A stretch of DNA of 64,000 nucleotides, from assembly GCF_011398155.1 (NCBI RefSeq), contig NZ_AP021888.1, positions 658,501-722,500 of the forward strand. Reading direction: 5' to 3'. The DNA is from Thiosulfativibrio zosterae. Lineage in GTDB: Bacteria; Pseudomonadota; Gammaproteobacteria; Thiomicrospirales; Thiomicrospiraceae. The notes below the pieces were generated by a model that was given only the letters and a program-made list of their open reading frames with translations, made no database searches and had not been told where the DNA came from. Made by a program: the position numbers and the translations under genes. Below, piece after piece: positions 43,341 to 52,664 of this stretch (position 1 is the first letter of the stretch; every line of letters starts with the position of its first letter).

Positions 43341-44282
43341 TTATTTGTTTAAGTCGTAAATTTGAATCACGCCCACAATATTTTCCTGATCGGAAACCAG
43401 CAAAGAAGTAATTTTTTTGGCGTTCATCAATTCTTCGGCTTCTGCGAGTTTGGCTTGGGCATCGATTGTTTTGGGATTTGGACTCATAATGTCTTGCGCC
43501 GTTTTATTGACCAAAGAAGCCAAGTCTTCTTCCATGTGACGACGCAAATCACCATCGGTGATAATCCCTTTACCGTTATCCACAATACATAATCCCAAGC
43601 GCCCTTCGGTCATGGTGTGAATCACCTGGCTCATGCTGGCAGTTGCAGATACAAACGGCAAGTTTTCCGATTTCATTTCGTGCTTGACCAGCGTGAGTAG
43701 CTTTCGTCCCAAACTGCCGCCTGGATGAAAACGCGCAAAGTCTTGCGGTTGAAAATTACGCGCTTCCATCAAGGCCACAGCTAAAGCGTCACCCATGACT
43801 AAAGTGGCGGTGGTTGACGAAGTTGGGGCAAGTTGATGCGGGCAGGCTTCTTGTGGAACTGCAATATTTAAGTGAAAGTGTGAGTTGGTGGCTAAGGTCG
43901 ATTGAGGGCGACCTGTCATGGAAATAATGATATTGCCATTGTCTTTTAAAAAGGGCAGCAGCTTGATGACTTCTTCGGTTTCACCGGAATTGGACAAGGC
44001 TAAAAAGATATCTTGGCGCGACACCATACCCAAATCACCATGAAAGGCTTCCCCCGGATGCATAAAGAAGCAAGGTGTTCCGGTGCTGGCAAGGGTGGCC
44101 ATAATCTTTTTACCTATTAAGCCTGACTTGCCCATGCCACAAATCACTAAACGACCCTGGGTTTCTAAAATGGCTTGAACCGCTTGGGTAAAGTGCTCAT
44201 CTAACTGGCTTTTTAAGTGGTAAATCGCTTGGGCTTCTATGTCAAAAACACGCTTGGCAATGTCAATAGCATTAATGTTCAT
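43341..44282 (-). CDS. kdsD: Arabinose-5-phosphate isomerase
   Basis: First step of Kdo synthesis, converting ribulose-5-phosphate to arabinose-5-phosphate. It is 313 residues. The SIS domain has RLVICGMGKSGLIGKKI, STGTPCFFMHPGEAFHGDLG and ALSNSGETEEV. Two CBS domains follow with GIITDGDLRRHMEED. AFHGDLG and PTSSTTATLVMGDALAVAL hold the active-site residues. It is cotranscribed with waaA and probably pagL. Confidence 0.96.
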   Translation of the reverse strand: MNINAIDIAKRVFDIEAQAIYHLKSQLDEHFTQAVQAILETQGRLVICGMGKSGLIGKKIMATLASTGTPCFFMHPGEAFHGDLGMVSRQDIFLALSNSGETEEVIKLLPFLKDNGNIIISMTGRPQSTLATNSHFHLNIAVPQEACPHQLAPTSSTTATLVMGDALAVALMEARNFQPQDFARFHPGGSLGRKLLTLVKHEMKSENLPFVSATASMSQVIHTMTEGRLGLCIVDNGKGIITDGDLRRHMEEDLASLVNKTAQDIMSPNPKTIDAQAKLAEAEELMNAKKITSLLVSDQENIVGVIQIYDLNK

Positions 44283-44293
44283 GGGTTTTTTCC

Positions 44294-44941
44294 TTAAAAT
44301 TTGTAGGCGATGTGTAGACCGTGGATGTCAGTGCCAGGGTTTGGTAGCTCAATGTTCGCATTTGATATATGCAGGTAGCGATAGCCAACTTCATAACTTT
44401 TAGATTTCATGCCTAGCCCTAAGATGCTACCAAATTGAAATTGGGTCGATTTAAACTCATTTTCAATGGTGACATCCGACAAAAGTTGTGGTCCTCCGCC
44501 CAATTCTAAGTAGGGTGTAATGGGCGAAAGTTTCCAATCATAATTAAAGACCGGAGAGAGCCCTAGTATGTAACCGTCTTTGTTAAGCGGTTTTGTTTGA
44601 CTGGAATACCAGTAGTTTACATTCACTTCCCAGCGTCCAGAAATCCTAAATTGCTCACTGTTATAGAGGTCGTTTTGCCAGTCGGCACCCAAAGCGACTC
44701 GAACTTGATGAATCGTTTCATCACTGCCTTGATCGATACTCAGTGTTTTGCGCTCGGTATCGAGATTGGGTTTTAAGACGCAAGGGTCTTGACCTTGATA
44801 GCAGGCAAAACCTAAGGAGGCGATAGCGCCCATAATGGTTAAGTTCATCAAAGAGTCATTGGAGGTGTCAGCTTGGCTAGTTGGGCTGACCAATAAGGCC
44901 ATTAAAAAAGTTGGGTAAAACAGTTTTTTTACTAAGGACAT
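44294..44941 (-). CDS. pagL: Lipid A 3-O-deacylase, PagL-like
   Basis: 215 residues. The signal peptide ends near SQA|DTS. The C-terminal barrel segment FQFGSILGLGMKSKSYEVGY is followed by RYLHISNANIELPNPGTD, the PagL signature with catalytic His and Ser in H-x-S-N-A. The residue 14 places after the His is Asp, where I recall Glu in Pseudomonas PagL. The chain ends YKF. It lies 11 bases before kdsD and would sit in the outer membrane, removing the 3-O acyl chain of lipid A. Confidence 0.83.
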   Translation of the reverse strand: MSLVKKLFYPTFLMALLVSPTSQADTSNDSLMNLTIMGAIASLGFACYQGQDPCVLKPNLDTERKTLSIDQGSDETIHQVRVALGADWQNDLYNSEQFRISGRWEVNVNYWYSSQTKPLNKDGYILGLSPVFNYDWKLSPITPYLELGGGPQLLSDVTIENEFKSTQFQFGSILGLGMKSKSYEVGYRYLHISNANIELPNPGTDIHGLHIAYKF

Positions 44942-45020
44942 GCGGCTTCTCTGATAGACTATGTAAAAAATTGAAAACTATTTTAATCGATTAAACACCC
45001 TCAAATTAAATTAAAAGCCT

Positions 45021-46463
45021 ATGTTAGCCATCAAAGACTTCTCAAAAACCAAACTCCTCGTTGTAGGCGATGTCATGTTAGACCAATACTGGTCTGGTCG
45101 CGCCAACCGAATTTCCCCTGAAGCCCCTGTGCCGGTTGTCAAAGTTTCTAGTGACGATATTCGTGCTGGCGGGGCTGCCAATGTGGCGTTAAATATTGCC
45201 GCACTGGGCGCTCAAGTAGATTTAATGGGCATTATTGGCCAGGACGAATTTGGTTCACAACTCGATAGAGTACTCAGTGCCGCGGGTGTTAAGTCGCATT
45301 GGACCTATTCTGATGCGGGTACGATTTGTAAACTGCGTGTGCTGAGCCATCATCAACAGCTCATTCGTATGGATTTTGAAAATCCGGTACCCCAAGCAGA
45401 TGCCCTAGCTTTAACCGAAGCCTTAGCCCAAAAAGTGGCTGGTTATGATGCATTGGTGATTTCTGATTATGCGAAAGGTGCCTTGCAGTTTGTTGAGCAA
45501 ATGATTACCGCAGCAAAATCCCATCAAGTTCCCGTTTTAATTGATCCCAAAGGTAATGACTTTACCATATACCAAGGGGCAACTTTAATTAAGCCGAATC
45601 AAGGTGAGTTTGAAGTGATTGTGGGTGGTTGCGAATCGACAGAAGTTTTATTGGAAAAAGCGCAAGCCTTGATTACCACTTTGGGCTTAGAAGCCTTATT
45701 GGTCACCCGCAGTGAACATGGTATGGCGTTAGTGTCACAAACGGCTAAGCCTTATTTGCTTAAGTCGCAAGCGCAAGAAGTTTTTGATGTCACTGGGGCT
45801 GGCGATACCGTGATGGCAACTTTGGCTACTGCTTTCGCCAGCGGCATGAGCTTACCAGCCTCAGTTAATTTGGCCAACCAAGCTGCCAGTATAGTGGTGA
45901 AAAAGGTCGGAACCTCCACGGTCACTCGCGCTGAACTTGAAGAACAACTTAAAAATAATCAGCGTCATCAAGGTTATGCTTCTATGAGTGAGGATGAGGT
46001 TAAGACGTTGGTTAAAATTGCGCAAGACAAGGGTGAGCGAGTTGTTTTTACCAATGGCTGTTTTGATTTGTTGCACAGTGGTCATGTGCGTTATTTAAAT
46101 GAAGCCGCACGTTTGGGCGACCGCTTAGTGGTGGCCGTGAATACTGATGAGTCTGTTCAAGTTTTGAAAGGTCCTACGCGTCCTATTGTTAACTTAGACA
46201 GTCGGATGGAGTTGTTGTCGGCGTTGAGCTGCGTGGATTGGGTATTGCCCTTTTCAGAAGAAACGCCAGAGCGCCTAATTTGTGAATTAAAGCCCAATGT
46301 TTTGGTGAAGGGCGGAGATTACAAGCCCGAAAATATCGCCGGTGCTCAGTGTGTTTGGGCAAATGGTGGACAAGTTGAAGTTTTATCTTTTTGGCAAGGT
46401 TATTCCACGACAAGTATGGTGAATAAAATTGAAGCGGCTAAGGCAGCTGAGGGTGGCAAATGA
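45021..46463 (+). CDS. hldE: Bifunctional heptose-7-phosphate kinase / heptose-1-phosphate adenylyltransferase
   Basis: Makes ADP-heptose for LPS core. It is 480 residues. The N-terminal ribokinase domain (about 1-315) has LLVVGDVMLDQYWSG and DVTGAGDTVMATLATA. The C-terminal cytidylyltransferase-like domain (about 340-480) has VFTNGCFDLLHSGHVRYLNE and LKPNVLVKGGDY. The gene starts a plus-strand run divergent from pagL and overlaps gmhA by 4 bases. Confidence 0.97.
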   Translation: MLAIKDFSKTKLLVVGDVMLDQYWSGRANRISPEAPVPVVKVSSDDIRAGGAANVALNIAALGAQVDLMGIIGQDEFGSQLDRVLSAAGVKSHWTYSDAGTICKLRVLSHHQQLIRMDFENPVPQADALALTEALAQKVAGYDALVISDYAKGALQFVEQMITAAKSHQVPVLIDPKGNDFTIYQGATLIKPNQGEFEVIVGGCESTEVLLEKAQALITTLGLEALLVTRSEHGMALVSQTAKPYLLKSQAQEVFDVTGAGDTVMATLATAFASGMSLPASVNLANQAASIVVKKVGTSTVTRAELEEQLKNNQRHQGYASMSEDEVKTLVKIAQDKGERVVFTNGCFDLLHSGHVRYLNEAARLGDRLVVAVNTDESVQVLKGPTRPIVNLDSRMELLSALSCVDWVLPFSEETPERLICELKPNVLVKGGDYKPENIAGAQCVWANGGQVEVLSFWQGYSTTSMVNKIEAAKAAEGGK

Positions 46464-47020
46464 TTCAGTTTGAGTTAGCATTGCAAGAACATCAGAAAGC
46501 CATCGCGTCTGTCATGGAAATGTCATCGCAAATTGAAATCAGTGTTGCTAAAATTGTGGCGTGCCTGCAGTCAGGCGGTAAAGTTCTGTGGTGCGGCAAT
46601 GGCGGAAGTGCCGCAGATGCGCAACACATGGCTGCTGAGTTGATGGTGCGTTATGTTAAAAATCGAGCGCCTTTGGCTTCTATTGCCTTAACCACAGACT
46701 CGTCTATTTTAACGGCTCATAGCAATGACTATACCTTTGAAACAGTTTTTTCTCGTCAGGTAGAAGCCTTGGCTAAGCCGGGTGATGTGTTAATGGCTTT
46801 ATCCACTTCGGGTAATAGCGCTAATGTGGTTAATGCCGTTATCCAAGCCAAAAAAATGGGCTGTTTTGTGATTTCGATGACTGGCATTAAGCCCAGTCAA
46901 TTGTCTGAAATGTCGGATGTTTGCTATCAAATTAACAGTTCACAAACAGCGCGTATTCAAGAAGCGCACAGTTTTATCAGTCATCTGATTTGTGAAGGAT
47001 TAGATTTGGCTTTTGATTAA
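46460..47020 (+). CDS. gmhA: Phosphoheptose isomerase
   Basis: Converts sedoheptulose-7-phosphate to heptose-7-phosphate, the substrate of HldE. It is 186 residues, the GmhA/DiaA SIS type. GGKVLWCGNGGSAADAQHMA and SRQVEALAKPGDVLMALSTS are the signature blocks, with the active-site Glu and His in QHMAAEL and EAHSFISH. The ATG overlaps hldE, a pairing that supports GmhA rather than the replication factor DiaA. Confidence 0.92.
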   Translation: MIQFELALQEHQKAIASVMEMSSQIEISVAKIVACLQSGGKVLWCGNGGSAADAQHMAAELMVRYVKNRAPLASIALTTDSSILTAHSNDYTFETVFSRQVEALAKPGDVLMALSTSGNSANVVNAVIQAKKMGCFVISMTGIKPSQLSEMSDVCYQINSSQTARIQEAHSFISHLICEGLDLAFD

Positions 47021-47056
47021 ATGGTTGTTTGCAGGTCAATACATAGGAATACAACA

Positions 47057-48031
47057 ATGGCAGCGTTAATTGCAGGTGATGTGGGCGGAACTAAGGTTTT
47101 ATTAAGAGCCTTTGACTCAGAAAGCAACGAAGTCTTAGCGCAAAAGCGTTATCTAAGTGCGGATTACACATCGCTGTCTGTATTGGTGAGTGCCTTTATC
47201 GAAGAATTCTCAATAACCCAAGTCAAAGCTGCTTGTTTTGGTTTGCCAGGGCCGGTTCAAGGTCGCAGAGCGCACTTAACAAATTTACCCTGGTTGGTTG
47301 ATGCCGATTTTTTGGTTGAGCACTGCCAGATTGAGCATGTTGAAATACTGAATGACTTTGCCGCCGCCGCTTATGGAATTGACGAGCTGGTTGAAGAAGA
47401 TTTGTTGTGTTTGCAGGCAGGTGAATACCAATCTGAAGGCAATCGTTTAGTCATAGGTGCTGGCTCAGGGCTGGGGGTGGCGCCTGTCAAAAATTGTGGT
47501 GGCGTTTTTGTGCCTCAGGCTTCAGAAGGCGGGCATATGGATTTTGCACCCCTAACGGAAGATCAGATTGAATTAGCGGCTTGGATGCACAAAAAGTGGA
47601 CTCATGTATCTTATGAGCGTATTCTATCGGGTGAAGGAATCGAGACGCTCTATTTCTTTTTTAATGCCAAAAGTCATGGCCATAATCGTGTGAATATTAG
47701 CGGTGCAGCAGATGTGCATAGAATGGCACTGGCAGGGGATGAAATTGCCATCAAAACGCTGGATATGTTCGTTGAAGTCTATGGTGCGTTTATCGGAAAT
47801 ATGGCATTAATTTGGGGGGCAAAAGCCGGTGTTTACATCGCAGGTGGTATTGCCCCCAAAATTTTACAATGGATGCAAAAGCCTGAGTTTTTAGAAGCCG
47901 CAAAAGCAAAAGGACGAATGAGACCTTGGGTTGAATCTATGCCCATCTATTTAATCACAAACGAACAGCTAGGCTTATTGGGCGCGGTAGATAGAGCAAA
48001 AACCCTCTATCGCACCTTGAGTTTAGAATAA
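47057..48031 (+). CDS. glk: Glucokinase
   Basis: Phosphorylates glucose with ATP. It is 324 residues from ATG 47057, with GGA 11 bases upstream; the open frame from 47021 lacks a site. GDVGGTKVLLRAFD (phosphate 1), FGLPGPVQGRRAHLTNLPW, ILNDFAAAAYGI, GAGSGLGVAP and ASEGGHMDFAP are typical of bacterial Glk, not the ROK family. It lies before glgC, so glucose freed from glycogen can be rephosphorylated. Confidence 0.95.
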   Translation: MAALIAGDVGGTKVLLRAFDSESNEVLAQKRYLSADYTSLSVLVSAFIEEFSITQVKAACFGLPGPVQGRRAHLTNLPWLVDADFLVEHCQIEHVEILNDFAAAAYGIDELVEEDLLCLQAGEYQSEGNRLVIGAGSGLGVAPVKNCGGVFVPQASEGGHMDFAPLTEDQIELAAWMHKKWTHVSYERILSGEGIETLYFFFNAKSHGHNRVNISGAADVHRMALAGDEIAIKTLDMFVEVYGAFIGNMALIWGAKAGVYIAGGIAPKILQWMQKPEFLEAAKAKGRMRPWVESMPIYLITNEQLGLLGAVDRAKTLYRTLSLE

Positions 48032-48087
48032 AAATCACGACAACAATTAATAATGAGCTTGCTCATGAGATGAGAAGGAACGATTGA

Positions 48088-49356
48088 ATGAAGTACTACT
48101 GCGAAACGAAAACCGCAACTGACTTAACTAAAAATACTTTAGCCCTAGTGCTGGCTGGAGGAGAGGGAAGCCGTTTAAAGCAACTGACTAAGTGGAGAGC
48201 TAAGCCGGCAGTTCCGTTTGGTGGTAAGTATCGTATTATTGATTTTGTTCTTTCTAATTGTGTTAATTCGGGTATTCGTAAGATAGGTGTACTAACTCAG
48301 TATAAATCTCACTCATTGATTCGTCATGTGCAGCGCGCTTGGTCGTTTATGCGTTATGAAGTCGGTGAATTCGTAGAATTGTTACCCGCGCAGCAGCGTG
48401 TTGATAAAGACTGGTATCAAGGAACAGCAGATGCACTTTATCAAAACCTAGACATTATGCGTCGTCATACGCCTGAGTATGTTTTGGTATTGGGGGGTGA
48501 TCATATTTACTCTATGGATTACAGCAAAATGTTATTGGCGCATTCAGAGTCTGGTGCAGATGTAACCATAGGTTGTATTGAAGTACCACGCATGGAAGCC
48601 AAGGGCTTTGGTGTCATGTCCGTGGATGAAAATCTAACCATCACGAAGTTTACGGAAAAACCAGCAGACCCTGAGCCTATGCCTGGCAAGCCTGATAAAG
48701 CTTTGGCTTCTATGGGTATTTATGTGTTTTCGCGTGAATTCTTGTTCCAAAAACTGATTGAAGATTACGATAATCCAAACTCTACCCGTGACTTTGGTAA
48801 AGATATTATACCTTCAGTCATTCAAGACTGGTCGGTTAAAGCCTTCCCATTTCAAGACGAAAACAGTAACCCAGTTTATTGGCGCGATGTGGGGACGATT
48901 GAATCTTTCTGGAAAGCTAACCTAGACCTATGTTCGATTACACCAGAACTGAACTTGTATGATCGTGATTGGCCAATTTGGACTTATCAGGCACAAATGC
49001 CACCTGCAAAATTTACCTTTGATGACGAAGGTCGTCGTGGTGAAGCGATTGACTCTATGGTTGCTGGCGGTTGTATTATTTCTGGTGCACGAATTAAGCG
49101 CTCAGTGATTGGCAGTGGTAGTCGAGTACACAGCTATTCGTTGGTCAAAGATTCGGTATTGCTTCCGCGTGTCGAAGTGGGGCGCAATTGTCGTATTCAA
49201 AATGCGGTGATTGATAAAGGCACCAAAATCCCAGAGGGAACCATCATCGGTGAGGATCCCGTTGCAGACCGCGAGCGTTTCTATGTTGAAGAGTCATCAG
49301 GTATCGTTTTAGTAACGGCTGAGATGATGGGGCAACAAGTTCACTTTACGCGTTAA
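48088..49356 (+). CDS. glgC: Glucose-1-phosphate adenylyltransferase
   Basis: Makes ADP-glucose, the committed step of glycogen synthesis. It is 422 residues. [20 protein letters not shown] begins the nucleotidyltransferase domain with the [16 protein letters not shown] signature, then [11 protein letters not shown] and the active site FTEKP. The C-terminal beta-helix starts near residue 300. Arg and Lys positions expected for allosteric effectors are near the N-terminus. AGAAGGA lies 10 bases before the ATG. A terminator-like hairpin follows. Confidence 0.97.
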   Translation: MKYYCETKTATDLTKNTLALVLAGGEGSRLKQLTKWRAKPAVPFGGKYRIIDFVLSNCVNSGIRKIGVLTQYKSHSLIRHVQRAWSFMRYEVGEFVELLPAQQRVDKDWYQGTADALYQNLDIMRRHTPEYVLVLGGDHIYSMDYSKMLLAHSESGADVTIGCIEVPRMEAKGFGVMSVDENLTITKFTEKPADPEPMPGKPDKALASMGIYVFSREFLFQKLIEDYDNPNSTRDFGKDIIPSVIQDWSVKAFPFQDENSNPVYWRDVGTIESFWKANLDLCSITPELNLYDRDWPIWTYQAQMPPAKFTFDDEGRRGEAIDSMVAGGCIISGARIKRSVIGSGSRVHSYSLVKDSVLLPRVEVGRNCRIQNAVIDKGTKIPEGTIIGEDPVADRERFYVEESSGIVLVTAEMMGQQVHFTR

Positions 49357-49374
49357 ATCTAGATAATTTTTTAT

Positions 49375-49414
49375 AAAAGGCTCAATGATGATCAAATTAT
49401 CATGGAGCCTTTTG
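49375..49414 (+). terminator. Hairpin after glgC
   Basis: AAAAGGCTC, then ATGATGA, pair with TATCAT and GAGCCTTTT around a small loop. It partly separates glgC from the GH57-to-glgP run, so glgC may be expressed above the rest. Confidence 0.8.
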
Positions 49415-49474
49415 GCTTTTTAAAAATTAACTTTTTTGATTGAAATTTGCTTTTAATAAAGAAAATAACAAACT

Positions 49475-51214
49475 ATGACTTCTGTAAAAAAAATAAAATT
49501 GGTTATCTGTTGGCATATGCATCAACCGCATTATCGAGACGGTTTAGATGGTCAATATCGTCTACCTTGGGTGTATTTGCATGGTATTAAAGATTACACC
49601 GATATGGTGGCGCATCTTGAAAACTGCCCAGAGGCTAAGGTGGTGGTCAACTTTGCCCCGGTTCTCTTAGAACAGCTAGATGATTATGGCAAAAGAATGC
49701 GCTCATGGTTGGCGGATACGAGTCAAAGCATGGCCGACCCTTTATTAGACTGGGTTTCTGGGCATAAAGAAATCAAGTGTCAGGTTCGTGAAAGATTGGA
49801 TGTGGTTGAAGCCTGTCAAAAAGCCTTTGCTCCAACCATGATTCATCCTTTTCCCGCGTTTCGAAAACTGGTTGAAATGACGCAATGTACCGAAAAAACA
49901 ACCATTGAAGAAGCCAGTTGTTTGTCTTACTTTAACTGTCACTTTTATACAGACCTGCTCATGTGGTATCACATTGCTTGGATGGGGCAGTATTTGCGTT
50001 TATCAGATGAGCGCCTTCAAGCGTTAATTGAGAAAGGTGAGCATGGAATACATTTTTCTCACAAAGATCAAATTACACTGGTCGAAATCATGGCGGATGC
50101 CATCGAAGGCATCATTCCACGGTATCGCAAATTAATGGAATCTGGTCAAATCGAAATTTCCATGACACCCTATGGCCATCCAATCGTGCCTTTGCTGATT
50201 GATTTCGAGTCAACCAAAGATGCCATGCCCAATGCCCCTATGCCTGCCAGCGCTGAATATCCAGATGGTTATGAGCGTGCTAAATGGCACATGGAAAAAG
50301 GATTTGAAGTTTACAAACATTACTTTGGTACAAAACCTAAGGGGGTTTGGTTATCAGAGGGCGCTATCAGCCCTGCGGCGGTTGGCTTGCTGGATCATTA
50401 TGGCATTCAATGGACGGCTTCTGGCGAGGGCGTTTGGCGCCATTCGTGTGAAGTGTCGCATATTGACCATCATGATTTATGCTCTAAAAAAGCCCTATAT
50501 CAGCCGTTACAACATGCTTCGCAAAAGTGCGCCATGTTCTTCAGAGATGATGGCTTGTCGGATTTAATTGGTTTTCAATATAAAGACTGGAATCCGGTCG
50601 ATGCGGCCAATAACTTTGCTCACCATATGCACAACATTGCCGACTTCTTGGGCGATAAGGCAGACGAACATGTTGTGTCGGTTATTTTGGATGGTGAAAA
50701 TGCTTGGGAATATTACCCTGATAATGCCTTCCACTTCTTGCAAGCTATTTATAAGCGCCTGTCTTCTGATAGTCGAATTGAGATGACCACTTTTGCTGAA
50801 GTATTGGCGCAAAAAGTGCCTGTCAGACACTTGCCAATTTTAAAAGCGGGTAGCTGGGTTTATGGGTCGTTTTCAACTTGGATTGGCGAAAAAGATAAAA
50901 ATCGTGGTTGGGACTTACTGGTAGATGCCAAAGTTTGTTACGACAAGGTGCTTGCCAGTGGCAAATTAACGCCTACGCAAGTTTTGCAAGCAACGGAACA
51001 GCTTGCTATCTGCGAGGGGTCAGACTGGTTTTGGTGGTTTGGTGACTACAACCCAGCGGGCAGTGTAAGAGATTTTGACATGCTCTATCGCCGCCACTTA
51101 GAAAAACTTTATCAAATGTTGGGACAAACCGTTCCCGATGTTTTAAACACTGCGTTATCACAAGGTGGCGGCAGTATGGACAATGGCGGCGTCATGCAAC
51201 GAGGAATTTCTTAA
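49475..51214 (+). CDS. Glycoside hydrolase family 57 protein
   Basis: 579 residues, no signal peptide, so cytosolic. The start LVICWHMHQPHYRDGLDG is GH57 region 1. GVWLSEGAISPAAVGLLDHY holds the Glu nucleophile, and VSVILDGENAWEYY the general-acid Asp. GH57 members include alpha-amylases, 4-alpha-glucanotransferases and branching enzymes; which one this is cannot be read off. It overlaps malQ by one base (TAATG), so they likely act together on glycogen or maltodextrins. glgX is not in the window and this may substitute for it. Confidence 0.9.
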   Translation: MTSVKKIKLVICWHMHQPHYRDGLDGQYRLPWVYLHGIKDYTDMVAHLENCPEAKVVVNFAPVLLEQLDDYGKRMRSWLADTSQSMADPLLDWVSGHKEIKCQVRERLDVVEACQKAFAPTMIHPFPAFRKLVEMTQCTEKTTIEEASCLSYFNCHFYTDLLMWYHIAWMGQYLRLSDERLQALIEKGEHGIHFSHKDQITLVEIMADAIEGIIPRYRKLMESGQIEISMTPYGHPIVPLLIDFESTKDAMPNAPMPASAEYPDGYERAKWHMEKGFEVYKHYFGTKPKGVWLSEGAISPAAVGLLDHYGIQWTASGEGVWRHSCEVSHIDHHDLCSKKALYQPLQHASQKCAMFFRDDGLSDLIGFQYKDWNPVDAANNFAHHMHNIADFLGDKADEHVVSVILDGENAWEYYPDNAFHFLQAIYKRLSSDSRIEMTTFAEVLAQKVPVRHLPILKAGSWVYGSFSTWIGEKDKNRGWDLLVDAKVCYDKVLASGKLTPTQVLQATEQLAICEGSDWFWWFGDYNPAGSVRDFDMLYRRHLEKLYQMLGQTVPDVLNTALSQGGGSMDNGGVMQRGIS

Positions 51215-52566
51215 TGATTCAAGGACGATCAGCGGGGGTTTTATTGCACCCGACATCTTTGCCCAACGAGGGGCAATTAGGGCAATTAAATGACCAGGCC
51301 TGGTTGTTTTTAGATTGGATGGAAGAAGCAGGGTTGAAAATTTGGCAAATGTTGCCTTTAACACAACCCGTGCAAGGTTTGTCACCTTATCAAAGCGTAT
51401 CTGCGTTTGCTTTAAATCCCGCTTTGCTGCCAGAAAACTGGTTTATGAAGTTGGATGAAAAAGCATTTAAAGCCTATTTAAAAAAAGCGCCCCATTGGTT
51501 AGAAGACTATGCGTTGTTTATGACCTTGCGAGTTCATTTTGAACACCGCAGCTGGTCTGAGTGGCCCAAATTATACAAAGATCGCGACAAGAAAACCTTA
51601 GCCGCCTTTGCTAAAAAACACGAGCTAGAATTGTTGTTTCTGAAGAAACAACAGTTTGCACTTGCTCATCTGTGGCAAAAACTCAAAGCAGATGCCAATA
51701 AAAGAGGCATTCAACTGTTTGGCGATATGCCTATTTTTGTGGCTTATGATAGTGCGGATGTTTGGGCCAATCCAGAACAATTTAAATTGGATGAAAACGG
51801 CTGCCCAACCGTGGTTGCAGGGGTTCCACCAGACTACTTTTCTGAAACTGGTCAGCGCTGGGGTAACCCGCATTACAACTGGGAAGCGATGGAGCAAGAT
51901 GGTTTCAAATGGTGGGTGCAACGCGTTGCTGAATCGTTAGAGCAATTTGATTTGATCCGCATTGACCATTTTCGCGGCTTTGAAGCCTGCTGGGAAGTGC
52001 TAGCAACCGAAGAAACGGCTATGAATGGACATTGGCAGAAAGTGCCTGGCCAAGCCTTGTTAAAAACATTACAGGCCAAGTTTCCAAATTTACCCTTGGT
52101 TGCTGAAGATTTGGGCATTATCACGCCTGAAGTGGTTGCATTAAAAAATGAGTTTAACTTACCCGGTATGTCCATTTTACAATTTGGTTTTAACGGCTTG
52201 CCGGATAATCCTCATTCGTTACAAGAACAAGTGGTTAACTCGGTGGTTTATACCGGAACGCATGATAACGACACCACCTTAGGTTGGTGGAAAGCCATTG
52301 TGGATGAAAATACGCGTTATTGGATTATGTCTAAATTATCGAAAACTTATGGTGATATGCCTTGGCCACTGATTGAAGCGGCCATGAAATCACCCGCTAA
52401 GATGATGTTTGCGCCTATGCAAGATTTTTTAGGTTTAGACAATAATGCCAGAATGAACATTCCGGGAACGGCTGATGGTAACTGGGGTTGGCAATTTAGT
52501 TGGTCACAAGTTCGTCCAGAGATTGCACCCAAAATCAAAAAAATAGTGGAAGCGACAGGGCGCTAA
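51214..52566 (+). CDS. malQ: 4-alpha-glucanotransferase
   Basis: Moves glucan segments between maltodextrins. It is 450 residues, somewhat shorter than the 500-residue GH77 enzymes of the plant/Thermus type. LLHPTSLPNE at the start, LFGDMPIFVAYDSADVW, LIRIDHFRGFEACWEV (nucleophile Asp), LPLVAEDLGIITPEV (acid Glu) and YTGTHDNDTTLGWW mark the catalytic domain. GAGG precedes the ATG. A palindrome copy at 51292-51305 is read as DQAWL. Confidence 0.95.
   Translation: MIQGRSAGVLLHPTSLPNEGQLGQLNDQAWLFLDWMEEAGLKIWQMLPLTQPVQGLSPYQSVSAFALNPALLPENWFMKLDEKAFKAYLKKAPHWLEDYALFMTLRVHFEHRSWSEWPKLYKDRDKKTLAAFAKKHELELLFLKKQQFALAHLWQKLKADANKRGIQLFGDMPIFVAYDSADVWANPEQFKLDENGCPTVVAGVPPDYFSETGQRWGNPHYNWEAMEQDGFKWWVQRVAESLEQFDLIRIDHFRGFEACWEVLATEETAMNGHWQKVPGQALLKTLQAKFPNLPLVAEDLGIITPEVVALKNEFNLPGMSILQFGFNGLPDNPHSLQEQVVNSVVYTGTHDNDTTLGWWKAIVDENTRYWIMSKLSKTYGDMPWPLIEAAMKSPAKMMFAPMQDFLGLDNNARMNIPGTADGNWGWQFSWSQVRPEIAPKIKKIVEATGR
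51292..51305. repeat. Dispersed palindrome, perfect copy, inside malQ
   Basis: Core ACCAGGCCTGGT at 51293-51304 with G before and T after. It shares a longer stretch, about 23 bases, with the copy in the kinase gene at 25566, both being read as Asp-Gln-Ala-Trp-Leu-Phe-Leu. Confidence 0.92.
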
Positions 52567-52603
52567 GGGATTAAAACCACCGCAGATTTCCTGTCCATTT
52601 ATG

Positions 52604-52640
52604 AGATCTTAACTTGAGTTTACGATTTAAAAGATCTTAA
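52604..52640 (+). repeat. Direct repeat AGATCTTAA before glgB
   Basis: AGATCTTAA occurs at 52604-52612 and again at 52632-52640, 28 bases apart (start to start), within the 98-base gap between malQ and glgB. It may be a regulator site; I do not recognise it. Confidence 0.4.
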
Positions 52641-52664
52641 TTAATCAATAAGAAGAGCATTCGC

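Noticed and set aside
43576..43584. DnaA box TTATCCACA in kdsD
   Set aside because: A single site within coding sequence with no clustered boxes or AT-rich unwinding region; probably chance.
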